DNA of 64,000 nucleotides from assembly GCF_016127315.1 (NCBI RefSeq), contig NZ_CP065997.1, forward strand, positions 1,736,001-1,800,000, given 5' to 3'. The first letter of the stretch is position 1. Each line of letters opens with the position of its first letter. Shown piece after piece: positions 42,065 through 51,250 of the stretch. Both the position numbers and the translations under genes were made by a program. The notes beneath the pieces were generated by a model, which was given only the letters and a program-made list of their open reading frames with translations, was not told where the DNA came from and searched no databases. This DNA comes from Achromobacter deleyi (lineage in GTDB: Bacteria; Pseudomonadota; Gammaproteobacteria; Burkholderiales; Burkholderiaceae_B).

Positions 42065-44215
42065 TCAGAACGGCGACGGCGTGGTCGACAGGTTGACCAG
42101 GCTGTTGGTCTTCAGGTCCAGGCGGATGTGCTCGGACGGCAGGCCATCGGCCAGCTTCAGCATGATCGCCATCAGCGGCTTGAAGCGCGCCTTGAACATG
42201 TCGGCCGGCGTGTTGGCGTCGCTGACGCGGTCGCCATTCATCTGCATGCTGGCGTTGGTCTGGCTCAGCGCCTGGGCCAGCAGCTTGTACTGGTTGGCGC
42301 GCTGGGCCGGGATGTCGGCGTAGGCCAGGTCGCCAGCGTTGGCCAGGCGCACGAAGTCGCCGGCCATGTCCAGCGCCTTCCATTTGGCGAAGTCGGCCAG
42401 CTGCATGCCGTTGGCCTGCGCCAGCGCCTGGGCGCGGGCGGTGGCATCGGCCATGTCGCCAGCGAAAGCCGGGTTGCTGGCGGTCGGGCCGCCCGCGACG
42501 TACAGGCAGCCGAAGAACGCCGGCGTCAGCTGGGCGCGGTCACCGGTGTTCTGCAGTTCGCCCAGCGTCACCGAGGTGCGCAGCTGCGACAGCACCAGCA
42601 GGTCGGCGCCGGTCAGCGGGCTCTTGACCAGCTCGCGCATTTCGCAGCGCCAGTCGTCGTTGAGCAGGCGCAGGCGCACCAGTTCGCTCATGTAGCGGTA
42701 GTTGAAGTCGCCGTAGTCCTTGGCATCCAGGATCGACACGTCCCAGCGCGGCGGCACGTTGTAGGCGTGCTCGGCGCGGTACAGGTCGAACAGTTCGTCA
42801 AAGCGCGGCACCTTGTCCAGGCGGATGGTCTGCAGCTCGATCTGGTCGGCGCCCTGCATCGTCATCAGCTTGTAGGCCGGCACGTAGGCCGCCATCGACG
42901 GCGCCTGGATGTTGAACAGCGCCTTGTCGCCGCCATAGTTGCGCGACGCGGTGTCGTTGAAGTGCATGTGGCCGCCCACGTGCACCTTCAGGCCGGTGTC
43001 GGCCAGCGCGCGCGTGGTGTTCTCGGCCGGGCGGCGCACCATCTGCATCTTGTTGGCGCCCAGCAGCGCCTCGATGTCATCGGACGCGCCGTTGAAGAAC
43101 TCGGTCATCGGGAAGTGGCTGAACGCCACCACCTGCTTGCCCTGCGCCTTGCCGCGCGCCACCACGTCGGCCAGCCACTTGATGACGTGCGCCTTGTGCG
43201 TGAGCATCTTGTTGTAGCCCTGGTCGCCCGAGCCGGTGAAGTCGTTGGGGCCGTTGCCCGTCGGCACGTAGACGTTGGCGTCGATGCCGACCAGCCACAC
43301 GCCCTTGACCGGTTCGACCACGTACGAGGTGTCCGGCACCATCTTGCAGAAGGTGTAGTTGGCCGGCTTGTTCGGGCCGCCGGTGCCTTGCGCGCAGATC
43401 TCGTACTGGCGGTTGATCCAGCTGGCCTGCGACAACGCGGTGTTGTAGTTGTAGTCCTCGTACTTGTAGCTGCTGTACGGGGTCTCGTAGTACAGGTATT
43501 CGGGCTTGGGCATGAAGCCGTGCTGGGTCAGGGCTTCGGTGATGCCCCCGTAGCCCATGTGCAGGACTTCCTCGGTGCAGTAGGTGTCGCCCACGCGCGC
43601 CCAGTCGCCGGCATAGGGGGTGCTGCAGGCGGCGTTGCCGCCGCGGCTGTAGATCGGCTGCGAGAAGCCGATGTCGCCCGTCACCGGGTCCAGGCCCAGG
43701 TAGTCGCTCTTGCCGTTGGCCTGGTTGAAGGGCCGCACCGGATCATGGTTGCCGGGGGCGGCGAAGAACTGGATGCCATGCTTGCGCGTGTACTCGTCCA
43801 TGATCTTGACCAGGCCGCGCATGTGCACGGGCTGGCCGTCGTCGGAGAAGTCGCCGGGCAGGGCGATGTATTTCACGCCGCGCGCCACCGCGTCGTCCAG
43901 CGCGGCCAGGAAGGCGAAGTAGTTCTCGTTGAACAGGCGCGTCGACGTCAGCTGCGCGTACATCGTGCGGATGGTGGCGTTGTCGCCGCGCTTGGGGTTC
44001 GGGATGCCCGGGAACGAGCCGTCCTTGAAGTCCGCGTAGATGTCGTGGAAATGGATGTCGGGCATGAACGCGACCTGGACCGCGGCCGGTTGCGTCACCG
44101 GCGTTTCGGCGGTCGGCGACTTGTCGTCGTCATCCTTGTCGCCGCCACAGGCGGCCAGCAGACCCATGAGCGCGGCCGCGCCCAGCGCGCGCGCGCTTTG
44201 CTGATATCGATGCAT
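42065..44215 (-). CDS. Metallophosphoesterase lipoprotein
   Basis: A 716-residue exported protein. The signal peptide ends in LLAAC (Cys23), a lipobox, followed by an acidic linker that includes DDDDK (27-31). The calcineurin-like metallophosphatase core is clear: PDIHFHD (DxH), LPGDFSDDGQ (GDxxD-type), PGNHDPV (GNHD), FSHFP and VHVGGHMHFND (GHxH). These residues bind two metal ions. It probably hydrolyses a phosphomono- or phosphodiester in the periplasm or at the inner face of the outer membrane. The long C-terminal part (~200 residues past the core) is helical and unrecognised. It stands alone between terminators, so it seems monocistronic. Confidence 0.85.
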   Translation of the reverse strand: MHRYQQSARALGAAALMGLLAACGGDKDDDDKSPTAETPVTQPAAVQVAFMPDIHFHDIYADFKDGSFPGIPNPKRGDNATIRTMYAQLTSTRLFNENYFAFLAALDDAVARGVKYIALPGDFSDDGQPVHMRGLVKIMDEYTRKHGIQFFAAPGNHDPVRPFNQANGKSDYLGLDPVTGDIGFSQPIYSRGGNAACSTPYAGDWARVGDTYCTEEVLHMGYGGITEALTQHGFMPKPEYLYYETPYSSYKYEDYNYNTALSQASWINRQYEICAQGTGGPNKPANYTFCKMVPDTSYVVEPVKGVWLVGIDANVYVPTGNGPNDFTGSGDQGYNKMLTHKAHVIKWLADVVARGKAQGKQVVAFSHFPMTEFFNGASDDIEALLGANKMQMVRRPAENTTRALADTGLKVHVGGHMHFNDTASRNYGGDKALFNIQAPSMAAYVPAYKLMTMQGADQIELQTIRLDKVPRFDELFDLYRAEHAYNVPPRWDVSILDAKDYGDFNYRYMSELVRLRLLNDDWRCEMRELVKSPLTGADLLVLSQLRTSVTLGELQNTGDRAQLTPAFFGCLYVAGGPTASNPAFAGDMADATARAQALAQANGMQLADFAKWKALDMAGDFVRLANAGDLAYADIPAQRANQYKLLAQALSQTNASMQMNGDRVSDANTPADMFKARFKPLMAIMLKLADGLPSEHIRLDLKTNSLVNLSTTPSPF

Positions 44216-44370
44216 TGTGCTTCTCTGATTGGAACAAATTTTTCTTCAGGCGTGGTTTCCCTGTTCCTGGGAGGTGCCGCCCGCGAGTGAGGCGCAATCC
44301 TCGCCGGCCAGGATTACAGCAACATGAAAGAATGGCGCCAAAGTGAGAAACGCCGCGCCGCGCGAGGGCG

Positions 44371-44396
44371 AAAAAAAAGCCCCTTGCGGGGCTTTT
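44371..44396 (-). terminator. Intrinsic terminator of the aldehyde dehydrogenase gene
   Basis: AAAAGCCCC and GGGGCTTTT form a 9-bp stem around TTGC. Read on the reverse strand it is followed by a run of T residues and begins about 20 bases after the aldehyde dehydrogenase stop codon. Confidence 0.85.
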
Positions 44397-44416
44397 CGGG
44401 GCTGATGCAACAGCGA

Positions 44417-45844
44417 TCAGACGTGCGTGATGAACTTGGTGACCAGGTAGCCATCGAACGTTTCGAGGCCGCCTTCGCTGCCGATGCCGCTGTCCTTGAT
44501 GCCACCGAACGGCGTCTCGGCCAGCGCGCTGCCGAAGTGGTTGATGTTGACCATGCCGGCCTCCAGGCCGTTGGAGACCTTGGTGGCGGTCTGCAGCGAA
44601 TTGGTGAAGACGTAGGAAGACAGGCCGAACGGCAGGCTGTTGGCGCGCGCCAGCACTTCATCGGTGTCGGTGAAGCGGACCACCGGCGCCACCGGACCGA
44701 AGGGCTCTTCGGTCATCAGCATGGAGTTGTCGGGCAGGTCGGTCACGACCGTGGGGGCGAAGAAGAAGCCCTTGCGGTCCAGCGGGCCGCCGCCCACCAC
44801 CACCTTGCCGCCGTGCTTCTTGGCGTCGTCGATGAAGGCGCTCATGGCGGGGACGCGGCGCTCGTGCGCCAGCGGGCCCATGTCGGTGCCGGCTTCCAGG
44901 CCGTCGCCGACCTTGATGTTCTTGAGCACCTCGGAGAAGCGCGCCAGGAACTGCTCGTAGGCGCCGTTCTGCACGTAGAAGCGGGTCGGCGACACGCACA
45001 CCTGGCCAGCGTTGCGGACCTTGAATTTGGCCAGCATGGTGGCGGCGCGGTCGATGTCGGCGTCGTCGAACACCAGCACCGGCGAGTGGCCGCCCAGTTC
45101 CATCGTGACGCGCTTCATGTGCGCGCCGGCCAGCGCGGCCAGCTGCTTGCCCACCGGCACGGAGCCGGTGAACGAGACCTTGCGCACGATCGGCGAACGG
45201 ATCAGGTAGTCGGAGATCTTGGCCGGTTCGCCCCAGACGATGTTCAGGCAGCCCTTGGGCAGGCCGGCGTCGTGGAACATGCGGGCGATCGCCATGACGG
45301 CGCTGGGCGAGTCTTCCGGACCCTTCAGCACCACCGTGCAGCCGGCGCCGAGCGCGGCGGCGATCTTGCGGATGGCCTGGTTGTAGGGGAAGTTCCAGGG
45401 CGTGAAGGCGGCGCAGACGCCGATCGGCTCGCGCACCACGATCTGGCGCACGTCGGGGTTGCGCGGCGGGATCACGCGGCCGTAGATGCGGCGGCATTCC
45501 TCGGCGTGCCAGTCGGCGTGCTCGGCGCAGGAGGTGACTTCGCCAATGGCTTCGGCCAGCGGCTTGCCCTGGTCCAGCGTCATGTTGCGGCCGATTTCCT
45601 TGGCGCGCTCGCGCGACAGGGTGGCGACCTTGCGCAGGATGACCGAACGATCCATGGGAGAAGATTTCTTCCAGGATTCGAACGCGCGCTGGGCGGCGGC
45701 TAGCGCACGGTCCAGATCCGCTTCGGTGGCGTGAGGCAGCTGGCCGAGCACTTCCAGCGTGGCCGGGTTGATGACGTCCTGGGTGCGCCTGCCCTCGCCG
45801 GCGACGAATTCGCCGTCGATATACAGCGCCAACTGTTCATACAT
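44417..45844 (-). CDS. NAD(P)-dependent aldehyde dehydrogenase (succinate-semialdehyde type)
   Basis: A 475-residue aldehyde dehydrogenase. [14 protein letters not shown] carries the catalytic Asn, FTGSVPVGK the coenzyme loop, MELGGHSP the general-base Glu (about 249) and GQVCVSP the nucleophile C283. [14 protein letters not shown] near the end is typical of succinate-semialdehyde dehydrogenases (GabD/SAD), but related semialdehydes are equally possible. ATG 45844 is used because the sequence then opens with [11 protein letters not shown] as in homologues; upstream in-frame codons add no conserved sequence. It seems monocistronic, with its own terminator. Confidence 0.9.
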   Translation of the reverse strand: MYEQLALYIDGEFVAGEGRRTQDVINPATLEVLGQLPHATEADLDRALAAAQRAFESWKKSSPMDRSVILRKVATLSRERAKEIGRNMTLDQGKPLAEAIGEVTSCAEHADWHAEECRRIYGRVIPPRNPDVRQIVVREPIGVCAAFTPWNFPYNQAIRKIAAALGAGCTVVLKGPEDSPSAVMAIARMFHDAGLPKGCLNIVWGEPAKISDYLIRSPIVRKVSFTGSVPVGKQLAALAGAHMKRVTMELGGHSPVLVFDDADIDRAATMLAKFKVRNAGQVCVSPTRFYVQNGAYEQFLARFSEVLKNIKVGDGLEAGTDMGPLAHERRVPAMSAFIDDAKKHGGKVVVGGGPLDRKGFFFAPTVVTDLPDNSMLMTEEPFGPVAPVVRFTDTDEVLARANSLPFGLSSYVFTNSLQTATKVSNGLEAGMVNINHFGSALAETPFGGIKDSGIGSEGGLETFDGYLVTKFITHV

Positions 45845-46030
45845 GCCTGTCTTTCCTTGCGAAATAGGAGTGGGTAGCGATCGCAATCGCCCGTGCCAGT
45901 CTAAACCAGCTTGTCCGCCGCGGGGAGGTCCAATCCCGGCCGCCGGCTAGGAGCCAATGGCCGGTACTTGCGCCCCGGGGGCGCCATGGACAAAATGATG
46001 CATCTTTGGCTGTCTATATAGATACCTATT

Positions 46031-46795
46031 GTGCAACCCGTCGATGCGCGTCCGCCCAGCCAGCCCAGTGTCTATTCCCGCGTCTTTTTCCGTTTCATCG
46101 ACTGGTTGCGCCACCGTATCGCGCTGGCCTCCCTGGTGGGGGACCACCCGATCTTCCAGAACACCCAGTTCCCCTGGATCGCCCGCCTCGAGGCGCAGGC
46201 GCCCGCCATCCGCGCCGAACTGATGGCCCTGCTGGCCGAGCGCGAGCAGCTGCCGTCCTTCCATGAACTGTCCCCGGATGTCGGCACGATCACCTCCGAC
46301 GATCAGTGGAAGACGTTCGTCTTCATGGGCTACGGCCTGCGCTCGGACCGCAACCTGGCGCGCTGCCCGGCCACCGCCCGGGCGCTGCGCGACATTCCCG
46401 GCCTGCGCACCGCGTTCTATTCCATCCTCGAACCGGGCAAGCGCATCCCGCTGCACACCGGCCCGTACAACGGCGTCCTGCGCCTGCACCTCGGCCTGCT
46501 GGTGCCCGAGCCGGCCGAGCGCTGCTGGATCGAGGTGGGCGGCGAGCGCTACCACTGGAAGGAAGGCGAGGCCGTGGTGTTCGACGATCTCTACCCGCAC
46601 CAGGTGCACAATGACACCGACGGCACCCGCGCCGTGCTGTTCATCGACTTCGAGCGTCCCTGTCGGGCGCCGATCCGCTGGCTGAACCGGCTGGTGCTGA
46701 TGGCGGCGCCGCTCACCGACGAGATCCGGCGCGGCAAGGCCAACCACGACGCCTGGGAGCGCAACTACTACCGGAATAAAACGGGGGCAGACTAA
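46031..46795 (+). CDS. Aspartyl/asparaginyl beta-hydroxylase family protein (LpxO-like)
   Basis: A 254-residue Fe(II)/2-oxoglutarate-dependent dioxygenase. The fold-defining residues are PLHTGPYNGVLRLHLGL (first iron His and 2-oxoglutarate Arg region) and DDLYPHQVHNDTDGTRAVLFID (second His, Arg). A membrane-associated N-terminal helix (RVFFRFIDWLRHRIAL) is like that of LpxO, which hydroxylates a lipid A acyl chain. A peptide or small-molecule substrate cannot be excluded. The start used is GTG 46031; it lacks a clear ribosome site, so the true start may differ. Confidence 0.8.
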   Translation: MQPVDARPPSQPSVYSRVFFRFIDWLRHRIALASLVGDHPIFQNTQFPWIARLEAQAPAIRAELMALLAEREQLPSFHELSPDVGTITSDDQWKTFVFMGYGLRSDRNLARCPATARALRDIPGLRTAFYSILEPGKRIPLHTGPYNGVLRLHLGLLVPEPAERCWIEVGGERYHWKEGEAVVFDDLYPHQVHNDTDGTRAVLFIDFERPCRAPIRWLNRLVLMAAPLTDEIRRGKANHDAWERNYYRNKTGAD

Positions 46796-47150
46796 ATCGG
46801 CCCCGGCAGGGTGGAAAAGAGACAGTTGTCCACAGACACTGTCGCGTATTTGCTCACTATCTCAACAAAGGCCTTGCGCTCAAAATCTAACCAGGATAGA
46901 ATGGTCAGCTTTCCCAGATTGTCGATTGGCCAGGAACTAGCCGGGCCAACGTGTTGGGGGAATACCCGCAGGATTTCAACCCAGGGTCGTTGCGTTGCCA
47001 CCAGTTGATGGCCTTCGAAGCGAAAGCTCGATGCGCCAGCCAACAATAAAGCAGGGCGGCTGACCTGACGGGACCAAAACTGGCAGGAATTGCAGTGTTC
47101 CCTTTTTTGGGGAAAACCGTATTTCCAGTTAAGTTGGAACAGGAAAAATC
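46796..47150 (+). promoter_or_regulatory. Gene-free leader before the spc ribosomal cluster
   Basis: A 355-bp gap of lower GC content. It holds a promoter candidate at 46874-46902 and ends with AGGAAAAATC before the rplN ATG. Short open stretches on both strands show no recognisable protein. A predicted transcript would have a leader of about 240 bases, long enough for regulatory structure. Confidence 0.5.
46874..46902 (+). promoter_or_regulatory. Candidate sigma70 promoter for the spc/alpha ribosomal cluster
   Basis: TTGCGC (46874-46879) and TAGAAT (46897-46902) are separated by 17 bases. It is the best-spaced promoter-like pair in the gap before rplN, and no other forward promoter is needed until the rpsD-rpoA gap. 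Confidence 0.45.
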
Positions 47151-47519
47151 ATGATCCAAATGCAGACCACGCTGGACGTGGCCGATAACACTGGTGCGCG
47201 TCATGTCATGTGCATTAAGGTGCTCGGTGGCTCCAAGCGCCGTTATGCCGGTATCGGCGACATCATCAAGGTGAGCGTCAAAGATGCGGCTCCGCGCGGA
47301 CGCGTCAAGAAAGGCGAAATTTACAATGCCGTGGTGGTTCGTACCGCCAAGGGCGTGCGCCGTAAGGACGGTTCGCTGATTCGTTTCGGTGGCAATGCCG
47401 CCGTGTTGCTCAATGCCAAGCTGGAGCCCATCGGCACCCGCATCTTCGGACCCGTTACGCGTGAACTGCGTACCGAGAAGTTCATGAAGATCGTGTCGCT
47501 GGCCCCGGAAGTGCTGTAA
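47151..47519 (+). CDS. rplN: 50S ribosomal protein L14
   Basis: A 122-residue L14 that starts [20 protein letters not shown] and carries [13 protein letters not shown] and [12 protein letters not shown], all family-typical. L14 binds 23S rRNA at the subunit interface, contacting 16S helix 14 through bridge B8. It is the first gene of the spc cluster; AGGAAAAATC precedes the ATG. In E. coli the gene just upstream would be rpsQ, but here there is none. Confidence 0.98.
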   Translation: MIQMQTTLDVADNTGARHVMCIKVLGGSKRRYAGIGDIIKVSVKDAAPRGRVKKGEIYNAVVVRTAKGVRRKDGSLIRFGGNAAVLLNAKLEPIGTRIFGPVTRELRTEKFMKIVSLAPEVL

Positions 47520-47530
47520 GGAGCCCTACG

Positions 47531-47851
47531 ATGAACAACATTCGTAAAGGCGACGAAGTCATCGTCCTGACCGGCCGCGACAAGAAGCGTCGCGGTACCG
47601 TGCTGGCGCGCGTCGATGCCGACCACGTCCTGGTCGAAGGCGTCAACGTCGTCAAGAAGCACGTGAAAGCCAACCCGATGGCCAACAACCCGGGTGGCAT
47701 CGTCGAAAAGACCATGCCGATCCACATCTCGAATGTGGCGCTCTTCAATCCCGCTACCGGTCGTGGCGACCGCGTCGGCGTGCAAGAAGTCGAAGGCCGC
47801 AAGGTTCGCGTGTTCCGTTCCAATGGTGCCGTTGTCGGCGCCAAGGCGTAA
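47531..47851 (+). CDS. rplX: 50S ribosomal protein L24
   Basis: A 106-residue L24 with the KOW motif near the N-terminus ([20 protein letters not shown]) and [15 protein letters not shown]. It is an early 23S assembly initiator protein near the exit tunnel. It follows rplN by eleven bases with AGGAGCC upstream of the ATG. Confidence 0.98.
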   Translation: MNNIRKGDEVIVLTGRDKKRRGTVLARVDADHVLVEGVNVVKKHVKANPMANNPGGIVEKTMPIHISNVALFNPATGRGDRVGVQEVEGRKVRVFRSNGAVVGAKA

Positions 47852-47863
47852 GGGGCGATAGAC

Positions 47864-48403
47864 ATGTCTCGTTTGCAAGATTTCTACAAGAGCAAGGTCG
47901 CTGGCGACCTGCAGGCCAAGTTCGGCTACAAGAGCGCCATGGAAGTGCCGCGCATCACCAAGATCACCCTGAACATGGGTGTCTCGGAAGCCGTCGCCGA
48001 CAAGAAGGTCATCGAGCACGCTGTCTCGGACCTGACCAAGATCGCTGGCCAAAAGCCTGTCGTGACCAAGACCAAGAAGGCTATCGCCGGTTTCAAGATC
48101 CGCGAAAACTACCCGATCGGTTGCATGGTCACGCTGCGTGGTCAACGCATGTACGAATTCCTGGATCGCCTGGTGGCGGTTGCGCTGCCTCGCGTGCGCG
48201 ACTTCCGCGGCATCTCGGGTCGTGCGTTCGACGGCCGTGGCAACTACAACATCGGGGTGAAAGAGCAGATCATTTTCCCCGAAATCGAGTACGACAAGAT
48301 CGACGCGCTGCGTGGGCTGAACATCAGCATCACCACCACCGCGAAGACCGACGAAGAAGCCAAGGCGCTGTTGACGGCCTTCAGCTTCCCGTTCCGTAAC
48401 TAA
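47864..48403 (+). CDS. rplE: 50S ribosomal protein L5
   Basis: A 179-residue L5 that binds 5S rRNA and forms part of the central protuberance. Typical segments are [34 protein letters not shown] and [16 protein letters not shown]. It lies twelve bases after rplX. In E. coli the S8 repressor site lies at the start of this gene; I cannot confirm a matching structure here. Confidence 0.98.
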   Translation: MSRLQDFYKSKVAGDLQAKFGYKSAMEVPRITKITLNMGVSEAVADKKVIEHAVSDLTKIAGQKPVVTKTKKAIAGFKIRENYPIGCMVTLRGQRMYEFLDRLVAVALPRVRDFRGISGRAFDGRGNYNIGVKEQIIFPEIEYDKIDALRGLNISITTTAKTDEEAKALLTAFSFPFRN

Positions 48404-48415
48404 GGGGCTGATGAC

Positions 48416-48721
48416 GTGGCTAAACTTTCCCTCATCAATCGCGACATCAAGCGCGCCAAGCTGGCTGACAAGTTCGCTGCCAAGCGCGCTGAGTTGAAGT
48501 CGATCATCGACGACCAGTCGAAGACCGACGAAGAACGTTACCAAGCTCGGCTGAAGCTGCAACAGCTGCCGCGCAATGCCAACCCGACGCGTCAACGTAA
48601 CCGTTGCGTGGTCACCGGTCGTCCGCGCGGTGTGTTCCGCAAGTTCGGCCTGACGCGCCACAAACTGCGTGAAATGGCGATGAAGGGTGAAATCCCCGGC
48701 ATCACCAAGGCCAGCTGGTAG
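48416..48721 (+). CDS. rpsN: 30S ribosomal protein S14 (zinc-free form)
   Basis: A 101-residue S14 starting at GTG 48416 (reads [15 protein letters not shown]). The C-terminal [21 protein letters not shown] is diagnostic. The protein has the long, zinc-independent form: only one Cys is present and no CxxC pairs, so it belongs to the C-minus type. It sits in the head of the 30S subunit. Confidence 0.97.
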   Translation: MAKLSLINRDIKRAKLADKFAAKRAELKSIIDDQSKTDEERYQARLKLQQLPRNANPTRQRNRCVVTGRPRGVFRKFGLTRHKLREMAMKGEIPGITKASW

Positions 48722-48731
48722 GAGAACGAAT

Positions 48732-49127
48732 ATGAGCATGAGCGATCCCATCGCCGATATGCTGACCCGCATTCGCAATGCGCAGCAAGTGGACAAAGTT
48801 ACGGTGAACATGCCCTCCTCGAAGCTGAAGGCGGCCATTGCCGCTGTGCTGAAGGACGAAGGCTACATCGACAGCTTTGAAATCAAGGGCACCCAGGCCA
48901 AGCCTGAGCTCGAGATCACCCTGAAGTACTACGCCGGCCGTCCGGTCATCGAGCGCATCGAACGTGTTTCGCGCCCCGGTCTGCGTATCTACAAGGGCCG
49001 TACCAGCATTCCTCAGGTCATGAATGGCCTGGGTGTGGCTATCGTGTCGACCTCGCGCGGCGTCATGACCGACCGTAAGGCTCGCGCCAACGGCGTCGGC
49101 GGCGAAGTGCTGTGCTACGTGGCCTAA
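48732..49127 (+). CDS. rpsH: 30S ribosomal protein S8
   Basis: A 131-residue S8. The start [18 protein letters not shown] is nearly that of E. coli, and [20 protein letters not shown] is the conserved C-terminus. It binds the central domain of 16S rRNA and in enterobacteria represses the spc operon at rplE. GGAGA lies six bases upstream of the ATG. Confidence 0.97.
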   Translation: MSMSDPIADMLTRIRNAQQVDKVTVNMPSSKLKAAIAAVLKDEGYIDSFEIKGTQAKPELEITLKYYAGRPVIERIERVSRPGLRIYKGRTSIPQVMNGLGVAIVSTSRGVMTDRKARANGVGGEVLCYVA

Positions 49128-49139
49128 GGAGAAATTCGA

Positions 49140-49673
49140 ATGTCACGTATCGCTAAGTATCCGGTCGACCTGCCCAAGGGTGTCGAAGCTGACATCAAAC
49201 AGGATCAGATCACCGTCAAGGGCCCGCTGGGCTCCCTGACTCAAGCCCTGACTGGCGACGTCACGGTCGCGTTGGACAACGGCAAGCTGACGTTTGTCGC
49301 CGCCAACGAAACCCGCCACGCCAACGCCATGTCGGGTACCGTGCGCGCGCTGGTGGCCAACATGGTCAACGGCGTGAGCAAGGGATTCGAGCGCAAGCTG
49401 AATCTGGTTGGCGTGGGTTACCGCGCCTCGATTCAAGGCGACGCCGTTAAGCTGCAGCTCGGTTTCTCGCACGACGTTTTGCACAAGTTGCCGGCCGGTA
49501 TCAAGGCCGAATGCCCCACCCAGACGGAAATCGTCATCAAGGGCTCCAACAAGCAAGTCGTCGGCCAGGTGGCCGCTGAAATCCGCGCGTACCGCGAACC
49601 CGAACCCTACAAGGGCAAGGGCGTGCGTTACTCGGACGAACGCGTCGTCATCAAAGAAACCAAGAAGAAATAA
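49140..49673 (+). CDS. rplF: 50S ribosomal protein L6
   Basis: A 177-residue L6 with two repeated alpha/beta domains. [12 protein letters not shown] lies in the first half and the conserved block [14 protein letters not shown] near the C-terminus is the family signature. It lies near the sarcin-ricin loop and the L7/L12 stalk base. The start is twelve bases after rpsH. Confidence 0.98.
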   Translation: MSRIAKYPVDLPKGVEADIKQDQITVKGPLGSLTQALTGDVTVALDNGKLTFVAANETRHANAMSGTVRALVANMVNGVSKGFERKLNLVGVGYRASIQGDAVKLQLGFSHDVLHKLPAGIKAECPTQTEIVIKGSNKQVVGQVAAEIRAYREPEPYKGKGVRYSDERVVIKETKKK

Positions 49674-49694
49674 CGGCGCACGCAAGGACGAATC

Positions 49695-50060
49695 ATGGAC
49701 AAAAAAGTTTCCCGTTTGCGTCGTGCGGTTCCGACCCGCCGGAAGATCAACGAGTTGCGCGTTCACCGCCTCTCGGTTTTCCGCTCGAACCAGCACATCT
49801 ACGCCAATATCATTTCGCCGGAAGGCGATCGCGTTCTGGTCAGCGCCTCGACGGTGGAAGCCGAAGTGCGCGCCCAGCTGGCTGGCCAGACCGGCCAAGG
49901 TGGCAACAAGGCCGCTGCTTCGCTGGTTGGCAAGCGCGTGGCCGAAAAGGCCAAGGCTGCCGGTATCGAACTGGTCGCTTTCGATCGCTCGGGCTTTCGT
50001 TACCATGGCCGCGTGAAAGCGCTGGCCGACGCCGCGCGTGAAGCCGGCCTGAAGTTCTAA
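49695..50060 (+). CDS. rplR: 50S ribosomal protein L18
   Basis: A 121-residue L18 that binds 5S rRNA with L5. A basic N-terminus ([15 protein letters not shown]) precedes [23 protein letters not shown], and [26 protein letters not shown] is the highly conserved C-terminus. AAGGACGAATC precedes ATG 49695. Confidence 0.98.
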   Translation: MDKKVSRLRRAVPTRRKINELRVHRLSVFRSNQHIYANIISPEGDRVLVSASTVEAEVRAQLAGQTGQGGNKAAASLVGKRVAEKAKAAGIELVAFDRSGFRYHGRVKALADAAREAGLKF

Positions 50061-50075
50061 GCGAGGATCTGTCAA

Positions 50076-50597
50076 ATGGCTAAAGTACAAGGCAAGAACG
50101 CCGCGGAAAAAGAGAACGATGACGGCCTCCGCGAAAAGATGATCGCGGTCAATCGCGTGAGCAAAGTGGTCAAGGGTGGTCGCACCATGAGCTTTGCCGC
50201 GCTGACCGTGGTTGGCGATGGCGATGGCCGCGTCGGCATGGGCAAGGGCAAGGCGCGTGAAGTGCCGGTGTCGGTTCAAAAGGCTATGGAACAGGCCCGT
50301 CGCGGCATGTTCAAGGTGGCCCTGAAGAACGGCACGCTGCACCACACCGTGGTCGGCAAGCATGGCGCCGCCACCGTGCTGATTTCGCCCGCTGCTGAAG
50401 GTACCGGCGTCATCGCCGGCGGCCCGATGCGCGCTATTTTCGAAGTGATGGGTGTGCGTAACGTGGTTGCCAAGAGCCTGGGCTCGAGCAACCCCTACAA
50501 CATGGTTCGCGCCACGTTGAACGGCCTGCGCGCCTCCCTGACCCCGGCGGATGTTGCTGCTAAGCGCGGCAAGACCGTCGAAGAGATCCTGGGGTAA
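50076..50597 (+). CDS. rpsE: 30S ribosomal protein S5
   Basis: A 173-residue S5. The double-stranded-RNA-binding N-domain reads [20 protein letters not shown], and the C-domain holds [20 protein letters not shown] and [20 protein letters not shown]. It lies at the mRNA entry channel and affects decoding accuracy. The gene ends three bases before rpmD. Confidence 0.98.
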   Translation: MAKVQGKNAAEKENDDGLREKMIAVNRVSKVVKGGRTMSFAALTVVGDGDGRVGMGKGKAREVPVSVQKAMEQARRGMFKVALKNGTLHHTVVGKHGAATVLISPAAEGTGVIAGGPMRAIFEVMGVRNVVAKSLGSSNPYNMVRATLNGLRASLTPADVAAKRGKTVEEILG

Positions 50598-50600
50598 ATC

Positions 50601-50786
50601 ATGGCTCAGAAGCAGATCAAAGTGACCCTCGTGCGCTCCGTGATCGGTACCAAGCAATCGCACCGTGACACGGTTCGCGGTCTGGGCTTGGGCCGTATCA
50701 ACAGCAGCCGCGTGCTGGTCGATACGCCCGAGGTGCGTGGGATGATCCGTAAGGTGGATTATCTCGTTTCCGTCTCGGAAGCCTAA
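50601..50786 (+). CDS. rpmD: 50S ribosomal protein L30
   Basis: A 61-residue L30, the usual bacterial size. [19 protein letters not shown] and [19 protein letters not shown] match the family. It starts three bases after rpsE, so translation is likely coupled. Confidence 0.97.
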   Translation: MAQKQIKVTLVRSVIGTKQSHRDTVRGLGLGRINSSRVLVDTPEVRGMIRKVDYLVSVSEA

Positions 50787-50795
50787 GGAATCACC

Positions 50796-51236
50796 ATGTC
50801 GGATATGCAACTTAATTCGCTGAAGCCCGCTGAGGGCAGCAAGCACGCCAAGCGCCGCGTCGGCCGTGGCATCGGTTCGGGTCTGGGTAAGACCGCCGGC
50901 CGTGGTCACAAGGGTCAGAAGTCGCGCTCGGGCGGTTTCCATAAGGTTGGCTTCGAAGGCGGTCAAATGCCGCTGCAGCGTCGCCTGCCCAAGCGTGGTT
51001 TCACCCCGCTCGGTCAGCACCTGTACGCCGAAGTCCGTCTGTCGGACCTGCAAGCCGTGCCCGTCGACGAAATCGACGTGCAAGTGCTGAAGGCGGCTGG
51101 CGTGATTGGCCAGGCGGTTCGTTACGCCAAGGTCATCAAGTCGGGTGAACTCTCGCGCAAGGTCGTGCTCAAGGGCATTACCGCGACGGCCGGCGCTCGC
51201 GCCGCCATCGAAGGCGCGGGCGGCTCGCTTGCTTGA
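50796..51236 (+). CDS. rplO: 50S ribosomal protein L15
   Basis: A 146-residue L15. The N-terminus is rich in Gly and basic residues ([20 protein letters not shown]), followed by [15 protein letters not shown], and the C-terminal half has the folded globular domain ending AAIEGAGGS. It helps late 50S assembly. It starts nine bases after rpmD. Confidence 0.97.
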   Translation: MSDMQLNSLKPAEGSKHAKRRVGRGIGSGLGKTAGRGHKGQKSRSGGFHKVGFEGGQMPLQRRLPKRGFTPLGQHLYAEVRLSDLQAVPVDEIDVQVLKAAGVIGQAVRYAKVIKSGELSRKVVLKGITATAGARAAIEGAGGSLA

Positions 51237-51250
51237 TCACGAGGTGACGA

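Noticed and set aside
46792..47204. Short open frames on both strands of the gap before rplN, considered as a gene remnant or mobile-element scar
   Set aside because: None has a recognisable motif, and no inverted or direct repeats flank the region. A promoter and leader explain the sequence better.
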